Assembly (NCBI GenBank): GCA_963573305.1
Contig: OY754327.1
Span: 138,858,855 to 138,922,854, forward strand
DNA: 64,000 nucleotides
Direction: 5' to 3'
Source of the DNA: Pyrrhosoma nymphula
Lineage: Eukaryota; Arthropoda; Insecta; Odonata; Coenagrionidae
Made by a program: the position numbers and the translations under genes. Every line of letters starts with the position of its first letter. Position 1 is the stretch's first letter. The notes below the pieces were generated by a model. The model was not told the DNA's origin. It made no database searches and was given only the letters and a program-made list of their open reading frames with translations. Shown here in pieces: positions 25,601 to 38,634 of the stretch.

Positions 25601-28600
25601 CTCAGGTAAAACTTTGTCCCTTGAAACTCAGCTGATTCTGGACTGAAACTCTACTGAATGGGTGAAAACTGGCTTGAAACTACCTTGCTACTGGAATGCA
25701 CAGCCTTGGCCTCAGCAAGAAAAACTGCGGTCAACTGAAACTCCACTGCAATACTCCTTTGCTACTCCATTGAAACTGCTTCTCTCTCACTGCCACTGAA
25801 CTGGACAGCAGGCCCAGGCCAGGCCATTCTTTAATCTCCACTGCTTATCCCACTCCCACATCATTTTATTGCCTTGCCACTCAGCTGCTGTAGCATTTAG
25901 GTATCCCTACTCATTCACCAATTTTATCTGCTTTTCCCTTGTCTACTTCCTTAATAGATCGTGAAAACATTGTATTGGAGGGGACAAATGCAGGAGGGAA
26001 TTTGAAATCAAGGACTAAATTAGGTAAAGCAGATGTTTACAATAGAAACTGATAAATAGCATGTGCTTTGTATAAGTTCATAAAAAATTGAATTTATATT
26101 CTTGCAGAGGTCTAAAAATTTGAAATGCAAGTCTGTGTAACTCATCTATATTAGCTAACCACAAGGTAAAACTGCATGAATGAGTCATTTGAAGTTGAAG
26201 CCTCCCCAAGTATATAATAATTAGAGTCATACAATGGTGAGGTGATTGCCCTGTATTAATTTTCTTACCATTCAAGTCAAAGTGATATAAATGCATTATT
26301 GTTTGGATGTAATCCTTTGCAGTCAGATGCCTTTAGTCTTGACACTAGCAGACCACAGGGATTTCAATTTTTAAGTGTCAGGTGATTTCTTTTCTTTTTT
26401 TTTACACATGGTAGTAAATAATTATTTTCCATTTTTGCATAGTATTCTTTACAAATCCACAAATTAAGCTGTGTATCAACAAAAAATGTACTTAAATGAA
26501 CATATATTTAAACCAGAAGGGGACATGTTTACATAAAATAAAATTGTGCGTGTTGAGTTTGATTGCACAAATTGCTTCAGAACTATAGGCTATGTTGAGT
26601 CCCGCTCAACACCAGAGTGGAAAGAGTTAGTGGCCAACTGGATTGAAAGTATTTGATTAATATGTAAATGTCACGGAAGAATAGAAGGACATGGCATAGT
26701 GGAAAATAACTAGTCAGAGTTGTTACAAGATTATGGAAAAGAAATTCCCTGACAAAAATTGTCATTTTCCCTGACATTTTCCTTTAGTGTTTCCAAGGCG
26801 TTCAGAAAACGGTGAAAATTTTAAGTGCAAATGAAAGTTAAGAAAACAAACCAATGTTACTTTTACTCATCAAATTTATTGACAAATTTATGAAACTAAG
26901 ACCAAATCAGAAAATAGAACATTGACACTGGCAAACAATGAACGAACATATAGTTGGGGAGCGTCGGCCATTGACTAATTCATTGACCTTTGCCCTTATC
27001 CAATTTTTCCCTGACAGCACGACGATTTTCCCTGACATTTCCCTGATAGGTTTCAAATTCCCTGACATTTCAATGACTTGTAACATCCCTGCCAGTGGAT
27101 ATTGGGATCTTATTGGTTTGGCTCCTTTATATTGAGTTCTGGGTATCTGGTGATACATTCCCATGGGCAGTGACAGATGTGGAGAAGAGGAGAAGGCATT
27201 GGCGTCGTGATGACTGATGAGAAGAAATCCCCTCTTGTTGTTTCAGTCCGAGGTTTTTCTTGCTATTGTGCTCAATGGAGTAACAAGGTATTAAGACAAA
27301 ATTCCCACTTAGAATAACTCGGGCTTATCCAACCCATACAAGGCGGCCCAATATATCAGTGTGACAACTGATATTTCAGGCGATATGCTTCAAAGGGATA
27401 CATAAAACCTGAATGATTAGTCTGTTGCGGTCGTTGCGGTTCTCAACCAGTTCCGGTACCTATCCTAGCTGGTATATTGGCTGCAGCACTTGATATTTAT
27501 AATCTTGGTTGCGATAAAGCTTTCGTAAGAAACATATTACGTGGAAAATGTTTCTAGTGGAGATCCGGCTGCAGAATAAGCTGAAGAGGATAGTGGTTGA
27601 AACAGAATAACAGATTGTGAACAACTGCTCATGCAGTTCAAAACAATAAAAAAACCAGAGTAATCCACATTATCAATGACCAATCACTCGCCGATTCAAA
27701 CTTACACCGAGACTAATGATTAAAAAAATGTAACGATTTCTCCTTGAGTTGATTACGAGTAAAATTACAACTTGAAAATAGTAATGATCAGTAGTAAAAT
27801 ATGTCAAATGTAATTGTTACCAGTAATCGGATGACTAGTAATCAATTACTTTCCATCACTGTCCATTATCATACAGCTATGGGTGAACTTTGTAGGGAAA
27901 TAAAATCAGCCTTCAAAACTACTGATTAGTACATAGGAAATTATTTTCTATTTGCGGTTCATTAACAAGCTCCATTATTAATTGCAAACAAATTTTAAGA
28001 AGCATGTACCTGGTATGTTTTGCCCGTGGTTCATCCTCACCCTGAAATTTTGGCAAAAATGGGATGCTTGCTAACCAATTGCAGAAACTTTAGTTCAGCC
28101 AGTAAATACTTCACTGAGAGCTTTGAGTAATTAAATTCCGTTATGCATTATGCATTTCTATGTGTTTATTGGAACATTCAGCAATTTCCTCCTTTCAACA
28201 TTTCCGCAAGTTAGTTATGTCTTGATTGAAATGTGAACAAACGAGTGGGAATTGGAAAAAATCTTGTTTATTCTAAGTAATATTGCATTTATATTTATAC
28301 AATGTGGCAATATAGGTTTCAATTAATTAATGCCAAATATCTGTCATCGTGATGTGATGCTATTTCCTCAAAGTACCATGGAATTTACATTTGAAAATTA
28401 GTTCTCGAAGTTACATTAACCAATGAAGTGGCCAGGAATATAAGACTTTCTTGATGAAGGTATTCGATTTCGGGTGCGAGAATATGTGTGTAGAGCTGTA
28501 GGGTAGTTGAACATGCGAGATACATACAAAGTCATTAGGTAGATACAAGGTAGGATAATTCAATGTACTAAAGTATGCCATCGCGTAATAGTAACATTCA

Positions 28601-28989
28601 ATTTATGTATTCAAATTGTAAATTTTCATTTTTTATTTTGAGAGGGCAGTGAAGACTCAGTGGAGAGGGCAAGGGAGTTTCAGTATTGTGGGCAAGTGAG
28701 TTTCATTATAGACGGCAATGGAGTTTCAGTGGAGAGAGCACGGGAGTGCCAGCTCATTAGGCAGCAAGTGTGTGGCAGCTCATTATATATTTCCATGGGT
28801 GCGTGGATTATGTGCCAGTGCAGTTGCAAGGCATTTTATTGCACTGTTCCTCTGCTACCACCCCACTTCCCAACTCCGTTGGTTTTGTTTCAATTTCAAG
28901 GCAGTTTCAGCGGAGAAGCAAGGCAAAGTGATTCAAGGGTGTTTCAGCCCTGTTTCAGTTTAGTTTCAAGGGAGAAATTTTTACCCGAG
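25601..28989. mobile_element. 3.4 kb TIR element with TAT flanks
   Basis: The left end reads CTCAGGTAAAACTTTGTCCC and continues TTGAAACTC. The right end, inverted, reads CTCGGGTAAAAATTTCTCCC and continues TTGAAACT. TAT flanks both ends (25,598-25,600 and 28,990-28,992). Both subterminal regions (25,620-25,800 and 28,640-28,970) are studded with CTGAAACTC / GAGTTTCAG words in opposite orientation. No transposase was recognised. The middle includes short CCCTGACATTT-type repeats (26,745-27,085). Confidence 0.6.
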
Positions 28990-29309
28990 TATTTCAGTCA
29001 GTTTCACCATCCAAGCTCTACGTCTTTGACATAACAGGCACATTCCATTTGATGATTCTGAGTGATATTCTTTAATATCTACAAACTTCACAGCATATTC
29101 ATTAGAAGGCATTACTTAAGGATTCAAAATTTAGCTCTGTGAAAGACATCACCAAATTGCTGGATTGGTATGGTTTGTGAATTCCCATGCAGACCTTCTG
29201 TCCCTAAAACCCCGTGCCCTCGCCTGCAAATGTGCAGTTACATAGTAGAACGTGCTATATCTGTCATTGATGCAACCTTTTCTCAATGTCAAAGAATTCG
29301 TTGATAATA

Positions 29310-29460
29310 TGTATGCAGAAAAATAAGCTTCCTAGATTGGGAATCAAACCATTCACATTCTCCATTCTGAGAGAATAGGGCATCCTGTGTAGCATAATAT
29401 GTAGTCAGCATGTTCACCCAGAAAATCTAGATAGTTTGATTCCTTGTCTATGAAACCTTT
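29310..29460 (-). repeat. tRNA-derived SINE-like fragment
   Basis: On the minus strand it carries a B-box-like GGTTTGATTCCC preceded by an anticodon-arm-like TCTCAGAATGGAGA and a weak A-box. Too decayed to assign the parental tRNA. Confidence 0.35.
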
Positions 29461-30007
29461 TTTCCTCCAACAATTTTAAACTAACGTCATTATTGAGTAG
29501 CAATTCACTTATGTTTAGAGGGTCTGACAAATTCGCTGACATGGATATATGGCTTAACAGCATAATTATTTCCATTAAAATTTGTTTTTATTCTGGACAA
29601 TTTAGAGGAAATGCTTATATTTATCCTGACATTAACTTTCTTCTTTGGCCAAAAGCTGAGGAACACCTAAAATGAGAGCATTGCTGACTTCAGCTATTGC
29701 ACTGCAATAAGTAGGTTCCAAACTTTGCCCAGAATTTTTCAAATTTACCCAGAAACTATTATTATTAAATACTGTTTCTAATAATTGCACTCACTCAATA
29801 ATTTATCAACATGAAGGCGATCAAAAAATACAGTTTGCTGAAATACTTCTTTTCCATTTTGACGACTTCAAAACACAATAAAAGAGTCATTCCATCTAGT
29901 TTTTTAATCATTGAGACCTGTAGTATTTCCCTTACTTAGTTTTTATTGTTCTATCTTGATTACAACAGGAGTAGCAATAGTTTTTCCACATTATTCACAG
30001 TGTAGAT

Positions 30008-30120
30008 ACGTTGGTGAGGTGGATAGAGCACAGGCTCTACATCTTGAAGGTCATGGATTCAAATATAATCCTGACAGTAATAAAGATTTTTCAGCTGAAT
30101 CCCAATCCCTACTTAGATAC
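30008..30120 (+). repeat. tRNA-derived SINE-like fragment
   Basis: Reads as a decayed tRNA-like promoter: an A-box-like GGTGGATAGAGCACAGG, then 30 bases later a B-box-like GGTCATGGATTCAAATA. It does not form a full cloverleaf. Confidence 0.45.
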
Positions 30121-31206
30121 TTTGTCAATAGCACTTCAAATACTACCCTCTGTCCGTCATATGGAATGTATTACTTTGGACTCCGCCCAACTATTCAAGT
30201 AGGCCAATGCCAATAGTTTCTCTCCACACATCTTCCTTTCCCCAAACAGCCATATTTACCTATCTATCTTCTCAACCTTCCTTCATTGTCCAAAATGATA
30301 ACAATTGGTGGTTACCATGTCTATAAATGATGACTTAGTAATTTCCTTCCATCCTTTGAGTAAGTTATGCATTCATTCTAATCCCATGATGTTACTCAAC
30401 ACTAAATTTAGCTCTTGAGCAAAACAACCCAACTAGCACAATGCTTGGGTACTCATCAGCTAAAATTTTATAGGTGATTTCACGTTGCTTGAATTATATT
30501 TAAAAAATCGTTTTTTTTTCTGGTCCGAAAAAAATTCTTTAGTCCTTTCCACTTTGAATGAGATCCCTATGACTGCTGTAGTCAAATTTTCCAGTCGGCA
30601 GGATGGCGTGACGTCGTCTGCTCTACACTGCTCTGAACTCTGGCACCGCTGGGGCCCACAACTTCGTAGATGTCGAGGTGGCCATGTACAGAGCTCTGCA
30701 ACTTGCTTCCTTGCACTCCTCCCACCTTCCTCACAGTCCTCTGGATGGCCGTTATCTGCACTACTCCCTCATAGGGTTTTGAATACTTTGCAGCTAATTA
30801 TCAGCAATCCAGAAGACTCTTGACCTTCCTCACCCCCTCACGCACTCTGGCTGATTTGATGAAGCGTCCCTTAGCCACCAGAGCGAATCTGAATCAGGTG
30901 AAACCGAGAAAACATTCTCAAAATCTGAACTAAGGCAGTGCCTCTTTATTTATTGTTGTGGTTCAAGAACTTGTTTGGTACCCGGTTTCGGTTAGTTTGT
31001 TTCTCCGAAATATGTTGGGAAGAAAATCAGGTGAAGACCAGAAAAGAGGAAGAATGAAGAACCTGGTTGAGCGTTGCACCCTAAAAAAGGAAATTTCATG
31101 GGAACACGTTTACACAAGATAGAAGCTTACAGGATGCTTCCACTTCAGTGTGCAAGCTCCGCTCAAGTGGAGACTTTGTGCCCCAAGTCAACAAGAAATT
31201 TCTTAA

Positions 31207-34200
31207 CCTTTATCTTATGAGGTTTTTTGCCGACCGACTACCTAGATTACAGAGGTTTTTTTAACTTTCTGCCACTAAAACGTAGTATTTTAGAAAAAAA
31301 ATTATTACAAGAAAAGTATTTGTTGTGTCACAATAAAATAAAAAGTGCTATCTAGGGTTTTTGCAGGGCTATTTTTTTTGGGATAAATTTTAAAGGGATA
31401 AATATAATAGCAATATTTTTAATCAAAGTTTAATTATTGTTTATGTAAAAAAATTTGAATTATTTTCGAGGGTGAAGGCTTCTTTTGCTAAATAATGAGC
31501 GATTCCTCTACAAAAATGGCGCAACACAACGCCATTAGTTCAATTTAAAGTTTTTCAAGTAATGGAATGGTAAATAACCATAAAAAATGGAAAATATCCA
31601 ATGTGTGATAACTGCCTTTTTTTGAGAGTCGCAGTTTCTCTCTTCCAAATATGTACTCTGAAAGACAAAATAATCACCATAATACATATGTTTTTCGCAT
31701 AATAAAATACTTTATTTGAATTGATTAATTAATTCTGTATGCTGTGCTTGCTCTATTCCTTCCTTTCAGACAATATTTTACTGGATATTCGATGTAATTA
31801 CGTTCAAACTTGTAACCTAACGCCCGGAAGACAAAGTAAATAGAATAAAATAAATAAATTCAATGATAAAACTAGGATAACAATGCGGAGTTAGGATGCA
31901 AAATAAATCAATAGTAGCGATGATAAACAAAGCAACAAAGGGCGTAACTACAGACGCGGGGAGATAGAATTATATGGTGGAAGCAGGAAGAGGGCTCGAA
32001 CGAGTCAGGTGAAATGAGAAGGAAAAAGGAAACAAAAGTATATTTACAATAGTGTCGAATTGTCAAAAGGTGACGGGAAGAATTTTAAAAACAGTTTTTC
32101 TGCAAGGAAAGCTATAAGAAACCAGGAGATAGGCCGAAACAGAAGGGATTACGGCGAGAATGAGAGACTCATGGCGGGCCAGAGAGAGAGATCGCCGAGA
32201 TATCAGCGAAAGTTGAGAAAACAGGATAACGTTAAGTGCCATATCAAACTTCTATTATCGTGATAATTAAAATAGCAAAGAGGAGGAACTAAAGGACAGA
32301 TAAAATTCAAGCCCTGGAAATTAAAAAGAAAAATCATTCAATTATATTTTGTAATTAATAATACAAGTTAAAAAGTTTTAACGTTTGTAAATTGGGCCCA
32401 ATAACCTTTTTACTGAATTAAAATATAATTTGTAAGCATTCATAAGTGTTTTCTGCATGTGATTTCGATAATAAATGTAATATTATCTAGGTAATACAAA
32501 GGAGATGAAGGTGAGTGTTACAAACTCATGTTGAGTAGTAATGTTATTTTCGTGTTCCAGAAGTCTATGAATATTTCAACATAGAAAAAATTTTTTGTAT
32601 CCACCTTATGGATATAAATTCTACACACAGTAACCAAGCAATAGATGCAACATAAATTGCATGTTTATATTCATTGATGGATCACTTCTAGCTCACTTTA
32701 GCGGAACGTTCCCATTGCGTCATAAGTGAAAACCGCTGTTGGTGTGCTGAGTGGTGCTGTAGTAGCTTATCCTTTTTTAGTGATGATGTCTCCAAAAGGA
32801 AAGGGTTAGAGCGAGGGAAAATATTCTTGATAAAGAAGGGGGAAGAGAAAGGTAGAGGATGAGAGGGGGAGGTAGGGGTAATTGAGAGATATGAAGAAGT
32901 GAGACGGAGGGAGAGAGATGGAGGCTCAAGGTAGTGTTGAGGGTTGATGATAAAACCTGGTACGTACAACAGATGCAATATTTTTTATATTTTTGACACG
33001 AAAACATGAGTGCACCTTGCATACGGAAAATTACTGAAGTTGAAAAACTGAAATAGTAACTTTAGAAATAAAATCATCCATATTTATGAGAAGTCATGTA
33101 AATTTCGTAAGTACCTGCACCTTTTCCTCCGAGCTGAATATGATCATAGTGATGTCAGCCAGCTACGCATTTCATATATAGACAATTGTGCGATAGATCA
33201 TGAAAAAGGGGTCAACACACTGCCCAAATTCACATTCCGGGCACCAAAGTCGCACTTGTGTCACCTCACCTTTCTCAGCGCACACCTCACACCTGCATCT
33301 CCCACTCCATTCTAGGCAATGCACATTATGTCAAACTTGCACTCATGAGATGACCGCATGTTTTGAAGTTGGGCAACTGATATTTGATGACTGTGGAGAC
33401 AAGATATCTTCCGAAGCACATTTTATTAGGTCCCTCACAAGTTGCTCACAAAAGTGTTTTAGTGACGTCTTTCCACCAACTGAACGCAGAAGGATTGAGG
33501 CATTCAAAACAGACATGTACACCAGGTGGAAACAATTTTTTTTGTCCATTTCCAAGTTTTCCTTCTGATAGTGTAGCTATTTATCATCTGGTCACCTTTG
33601 TCCACAAAGCCCATGTTTTTATTGTAACTCAATATAATTGCCAGTTTTAGCGGATTGTTGAAATCATCAGTGAAAACTCCTTCAGAAGGACCTTTGTGCA
33701 TATGTATTAGTCAAGATAAAACCTCTCTTTTATCTTTTCAGCATAATGTGCATAACGCTCCTTTCACTCTCACCTTTTTATTTTCAAATACTCCGGACCC
33801 CAGTGTGGTGGCATCCCCTTCCTATTCACTTTCACTGTCCCACAAGTATTAAATCCCTTCTGATGAAGTTCCTCAAACAGACCTGGAGATGTAAAGTAAT
33901 AGTCCATAAATATCTTGTGCCCCCTATTCTCTAACTTCTTTATCAGGTTGATCACTGTACCGTGTGCTGCTGACATGTCACTCATTTAAGCCTTCTTCTG
34001 CTTGCCAAGATACACATCCATATCGTAGGTATACTCAGATGAGTCTCAAATATTTTAAATTTTAATCCCAAATCTTTTGTGTTTCTTAGAAATATACTGA
34101 CGAAAAATGACTCATCCTATGAGCAACACCTCGTTCCAAAATAACTTTGTTTCCAAAAAATAATTAGACAAAATCAAGGGGACTATTCTCTATCGTGAGT

Positions 34201-35337
34201 GGTGCTTGATTTTTATCTAATCTATACGATGATCCGGTGAGTGCATGCACTCTTGGCTTGAAATTCTACAACAGTAAACACTAGGAGGGCTCAATTTCCA
34301 TGTCACTGTCTCCATCAAAACTGCTCTCTGTCTGAATTACTATATCTTCCTCAACTTCCAGAAGTTTACTTCCAGAATCCATATTGCTAGACATACGATA
34401 TTACTAATAATATCGTCACAAAAATACTCATGCCACAGCAAACAACACTCTTGAACGATCAGTTTCAGGAGAAACTGTCACACCGAGCTGCTCCGCGATG
34501 AATGAAAACATTAGTCACAACAGATTTGCAGACAAAGGACTTCAAAGGGTATGTATGCAGTAAGGCTCCCATGCTATCAAAGGAATCATTCAACATCCTG
34601 TTATCTTTATTTGTGCTCACATAAAGATTCCTTTGCCTCCTTACCAGCAAGATAAGCAAACTCGAAAGAAGAGGATGAGTCATTCAGCAGACATATGGTC
34701 CAGCGGAACCTAATATGCATATGGTGATAAGGAAAAAAACCTCTCATGAAAGTAAGATGCTTCTATCGTTGAGTGCTTTCTGATAAGATAAGGATTTAAT
34801 TGGGCTGTATATCCTCCTCTGCCATGGCAAAAGGATGAAGTTTCATGGTCTCACACCAAGTAAACAAACCTAGAGTAAGGAGTTGCATAATTTAGGCGAA
34901 AGATGGTCGAACAAAATCTCATTATCTTGACATGATCAAGAAAAAATTCTCATGATAGGAAGAACTTATTTATTTTCAATGCTTCTCTTATAGAAATATA
35001 TGTACATCTTTGTGTGGTCTATAACTTCATTGGTACTGAGGAAAGTATTCGGTTCCCTCTTCATACAATCGGCAAGCAAACCCTGTTGACGGGAGTTGGA
35101 TTCTTCATGTGATATTACGTCAAATAACACCTAATACTGTGAGATATCCACAGAAAAAATTAAGATGGAAAAAAGATATATTCTTAGTCGAATGCTCCTT
35201 CAAAAATATGACTTCCTATCATTTGACCATCCCAGTGGCCATGAGAGTGAAAGGAGGATGCAGTGTGCCACATGAACACGCTCAGTAAACTAGGGATATT
35301 TTTTTTGTGCCGGAGAGACACGCTCGGAAGATAAAGG
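31207..35337 (-). mobile_element. piggyBac-like element 2
   Basis: A 4.1 kb element flanked by TTAA (31,203-31,206 and 35,338-35,341). Its ends are CCTTTATCTTATGAG and the inverse of CCTTTATCTTCCGAG. The minus-strand transposase remnant occupies 34,395-33,190. The 2 kb on the left side holds no recognised gene and may include further insertions. Confidence 0.8.
33190..34395 (-). pseudogene. piggyBac transposase pseudogene (element 2)
   Basis: Starts MSSNMDSGSKLLEVEED with an acidic N-terminus (34,395-34,285) that runs into a stop. Further segments in family order are FRQYISKKHKRFGIKI and EYTYDMDVYLGKQKK (about 34,110-33,990), then LIKKLENRGHKIFMDYYFTS and CGTVKVNRKGMPPH (33,985-33,790). Next are YNKNMGFVDKGDQM and RRKTWKWTKKI (33,620-33,530), and a cysteine-rich zinc ribbon with CRCEVC and WCPECEFGQC (about 33,310-33,195). 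The second catalytic Asp of the IFMDYYFTS motif is present. The first conserved core block is missing and there are stops and frameshifts. Confidence 0.85.
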
Positions 35338-35540
35338 TTAATGTGCTTCTGGAATTCTTTACGGTGTTCAGTGCCTTGTCAGACTATATAATGTGCAAAC
35401 AGAGTGGTGGAGACATATAAGTTTTGACATTGTGCAAAGCTGGGGACTAGGTTTTACACTTGCAGTGAAGTGTGAAAGATGTGCAACATTTTAGATCAAT
35501 TCCTGCCCCTTTATAAATAATGGTTATGAGTATGGTATAA

Positions 35541-37970
35541 GTGAACACTCGAATAGTATATGTTATGCGTCTTCTTGGTATTGGCTATGCTGGACTAAAA
35601 CTTTTTTGTAGACTGATGAACATGTTTCCTCCCATTGGTACTACATACTTCACTGTAGTCTGCAAGAAAATCAGCAATGCATGTGTTTCAATCGCCACTG
35701 TCTGCGTGAGGAAAGCTGCCCAAGAGGAAGAAGAAGCCACAAACAAAGCAGAAGTATTTCAAAATGAAGACGCTATCTCGGTTTCCATTGATGGTACATG
35801 GATGAAGTGTGGCTTTCCATTATTGTTTGATATTGTTGTTGCAATCGGAGAGAGATCATCCAAAGTAATTGACATTGTAGTGAAAAGTGCATATTGTAAG
35901 GCGTGTGAATTTTGGGAGAAGAAAATTGGAACTGCTGAGAATGAACACTACTTGAATGACCAAAGGCTAAGTAAATTACAAGGGGCTACACCAATACTTT
36001 ATGCAGACGATACCAATGTTATTGTGTCTGCAAGTAACCTTGATTATGCTATTTCTAATGGTTAACTTATCTCTCTCCACTTATCTGAATGGTGTGCGCA
36101 GAACCAATTAACTTTGAACATCATTAAGTCTCAGGTATCAGAGGAAAGCTTGCAATAACATTTTAATTGATGTGAATGGCTCATCTATACCCCAAGTAAG
36201 CAATGTAAAATTTCTTGGTACTCACCTTGATGCATGCAAGAGCTGGGAGATACATATTAATCACTTGTTAAGTAAATTAAGCTCTATCTGCTACTTAATT
36301 AGATTCATTAGAGATACTGTTTCACCAAACGTCCTCTCTACTTTGTACTATGGGGAATTCTATTCCAATGTACTATTTAGTATCCTTTTCTGGAGCTCTT
36401 CCCATCATCCGAAGAATATTTTTAAAATTCAAAAAAGAGCAATTCGCCTAATGGCTAAAGAGCCCTACAATGCCCCATGCCATCCTCTTTTCAGGAAACT
36501 AAATATTCTCCCCATTCCTTGCATCTATATTCTATCTGCTGTCATGTACACCCATAGTAACCTATCATCTTTTTCTAAAAACAAAGACATTCACCATAAC
36601 TTCACGAGAAGCCATAATGACATACACGTAACATATGCCAGGACCACAAAATGTTTACATGGTTTGAGGAGGATGGGACTTCAATAATAAATCATCTGCC
36701 CATTCCCATAAAATCCATGAATGGTGATGCTTTTACGAGACAATTGAAAATTGAAATTTCGTAAAAGACAATTGAAAGCTCTTCTGAGAGAAGAGCTCTA
36801 CTATGATGTCAATGAGTTTATGGTAGATCCCTTACAAGCTAATCATCTTTTTATTGATCACTGATGAATTAATATTTATAGTGCTGTGCAATGGTAACTT
36901 TTTTGTAGTGCTGTCCATCTATGTATAGTTTACTACATTCATTAATTCCTGACGTGCCATAAATTGTGTGCAAACTTTGTAACTTGATCTACTAGGCAAA
37001 TAAATGTTATTATTATTATTACTGGCTTGAGTGCAATGCCAACCACAACGGAAGCAGTGGAACTATGAAGGTCCTTGGTGTGGTGCGACTGTTTTCTAGG
37101 CCTGTAGTGGAACGGGGATTGAGGTATTTAAATTGAATAGGTGATGGAGAGACTTAAACTCATAAAGCTGTTCAAGAATCCCAGAAATACAGAACAAATT
37201 GTCCTGTAGTAAAAAAAGTGTGTGGGGCATGTGGGGAAAAGAATGGGCACATGGCTTAGTAATCTGGTAAAAAATATTCCCAGTGTGAAAGGAAAAGGCA
37301 AGCTAACTGGCAAAAAAATAGACAAATTAAGCAACTACTTTGGAAATGCAATCAAGACTCATCCAACTTCAGTTGTTAAGATATGAGGAATGCTATTTGG
37401 GCAACCTTCTACCATCGCTCTTTAACATATAAGAACCCACAGCATCACCTTTGCCCTGCTGGACCAGATAGTTGGAGTAATTTTCAGAGAGCTGTAGCAA
37501 ATCAAGAAGAGTTCAAGCATTGCCCCAAATTCCCAGCAAACATTCTGAAAGCTATAAAGCCAATTTATGAGGACCTTATAAAAAAGAACTATTAGAAAGG
37601 TGTCTGGGACCACACACGCAAAACAATAACGAAAGTTTTAATGCTCTAGTTTGGTCTATGGCCCATAAAATACTGTTTAATAGCAACATTGTAGTAGAAA
37701 TAGCAGCAAATGTGGCCATCTGCATTTTTAATGATGGGCATAATTCTCTAATGGCAATTATGGATGAGCTTGGCATCACAGTTGGATCAAACTGCAAGGC
37801 TGAGTGTGAAGGAAAAGACCACCTCCGAATCAGCCAAGGCAGCAGCAGTTCTAATGTCAAGGCAGCAGTGGCTACTAAAGAGGCTTTTTATTATAAAGAG
37901 TATTGCTATCAGGAGGATGAGATTGGAGACCCAAGATACCCACCTGACAGAGGAATGTCTGTTCTTTAGA
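35541..37970 (+). pseudogene. Mutator-like (MULE) transposase, split by a LINE
   Basis: The first part (35,541-35,955) reads VMRLLGIGYAGLKLFCRLMN, then VSIDGTWMKCGFPLLFDIVV (a DGTW block with the first catalytic Asp) and KSAYCKACEFWEKK. The second part (37,022-37,970) resumes with ECNANHNGSSGTMKV, RYLNxIGDGET, AIWATFYHRSLTYKNPQHHL, WSNFQRAVANQEEF, AIKPIYEDLI and VVEIAANVAICIFNDGHNSL. These are in the order typical of animal Mutator-like transposase proteins. The LINE at 35,959-37,024 interrupts it. In-frame stops and frameshifts in the second half make it a pseudogene. Confidence 0.85.
35959..37024 (+). pseudogene. 5'-truncated LINE reverse transcriptase (inside the MULE)
   Basis: Contains the RT catalytic block ILYADDTNVIV (about 35,998), then SNVKFLGTHLDACKSWEIHI and RAIRLMAKEPYNAPCHPLFR of a jockey/CR1-type reverse transcriptase C-terminal region. 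It ends in an AAATAAATG(TTA)n tail at 36,998-37,020. Short imperfect flanking repeats (ACTTGAATG at 35,950 and GCTTGAGTG at 37,025) may be the target duplication. Frameshifted and inactive. Confidence 0.8.
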
Positions 37971-38634
37971 CCTGGCATTGATTCATATGTATTGATAAGT
38001 TTTCATAGAAAAAAAAATTTCTTCTTCTTCTCCATACCTTTCAGGTATGGAAGCTTTTTTAATGCAGATGTAAAGCAGTTGCTAACGTATATTGACTTAA
38101 CGTGAATATGATGATTTAATCCTTCAAAATTTCTCTATCCATCACAGAGTGACAATGGGAATAACAATGGCCTCCTCTCATTCTGTAATCTCCTTCTTTC
38201 TTTAACCTCTTGGACTTGGCATTAACAAACAACTGGTCAACAAATGGCAAACGGGTTGCACATGGAGTGGCTTATCATTCTGCCAATATACCCAGACCAT
38301 CACTTGCTTCTCAACATAGCTGCATACCCATTCATCAATGAAATTCAAGAAAATCCCCCATGAAATAGTTGGCTTAGACCAAAAGTCAAGGAATGGGGAG
38401 AGGAGGGGTTGTTCTGTAACTTTCTGATCTGAGTTGGAGAATAGATTGGTAACTAACGGATAAGATATTAACAGTTCAGTAAACTTGATCTGATTTTCTA
38501 CAATCACATTGCATAAATAAAAAACTAGAAATTTTCAATGATTATATGCATACACTTTTGGATGGACATGCTCCCCTAAAGACAATAAGAAATCCTCGTC
38601 ATAATCCTGCTCCGTGGATTACAAATGAGATTAA

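Larger units (their letters stand above)
28993..31202. other. intronic sequence with SINE-like fragments
   Basis: No gene. Besides the SINE-like fragments there is a more GC-rich patch at 30,600-30,790 with open frames on both strands that I could not assign. Confidence 0.4.

Noticed and set aside
28660..29034. 124-residue plus-strand ORF
   Set aside because: It falls on the GAGTTTCAG-rich subterminal repeats of a TIR element.
30485..30823. 112-residue ORF with a GC-rich patch
   Set aside because: No recognisable domain on either strand. Kept only as unassigned sequence.
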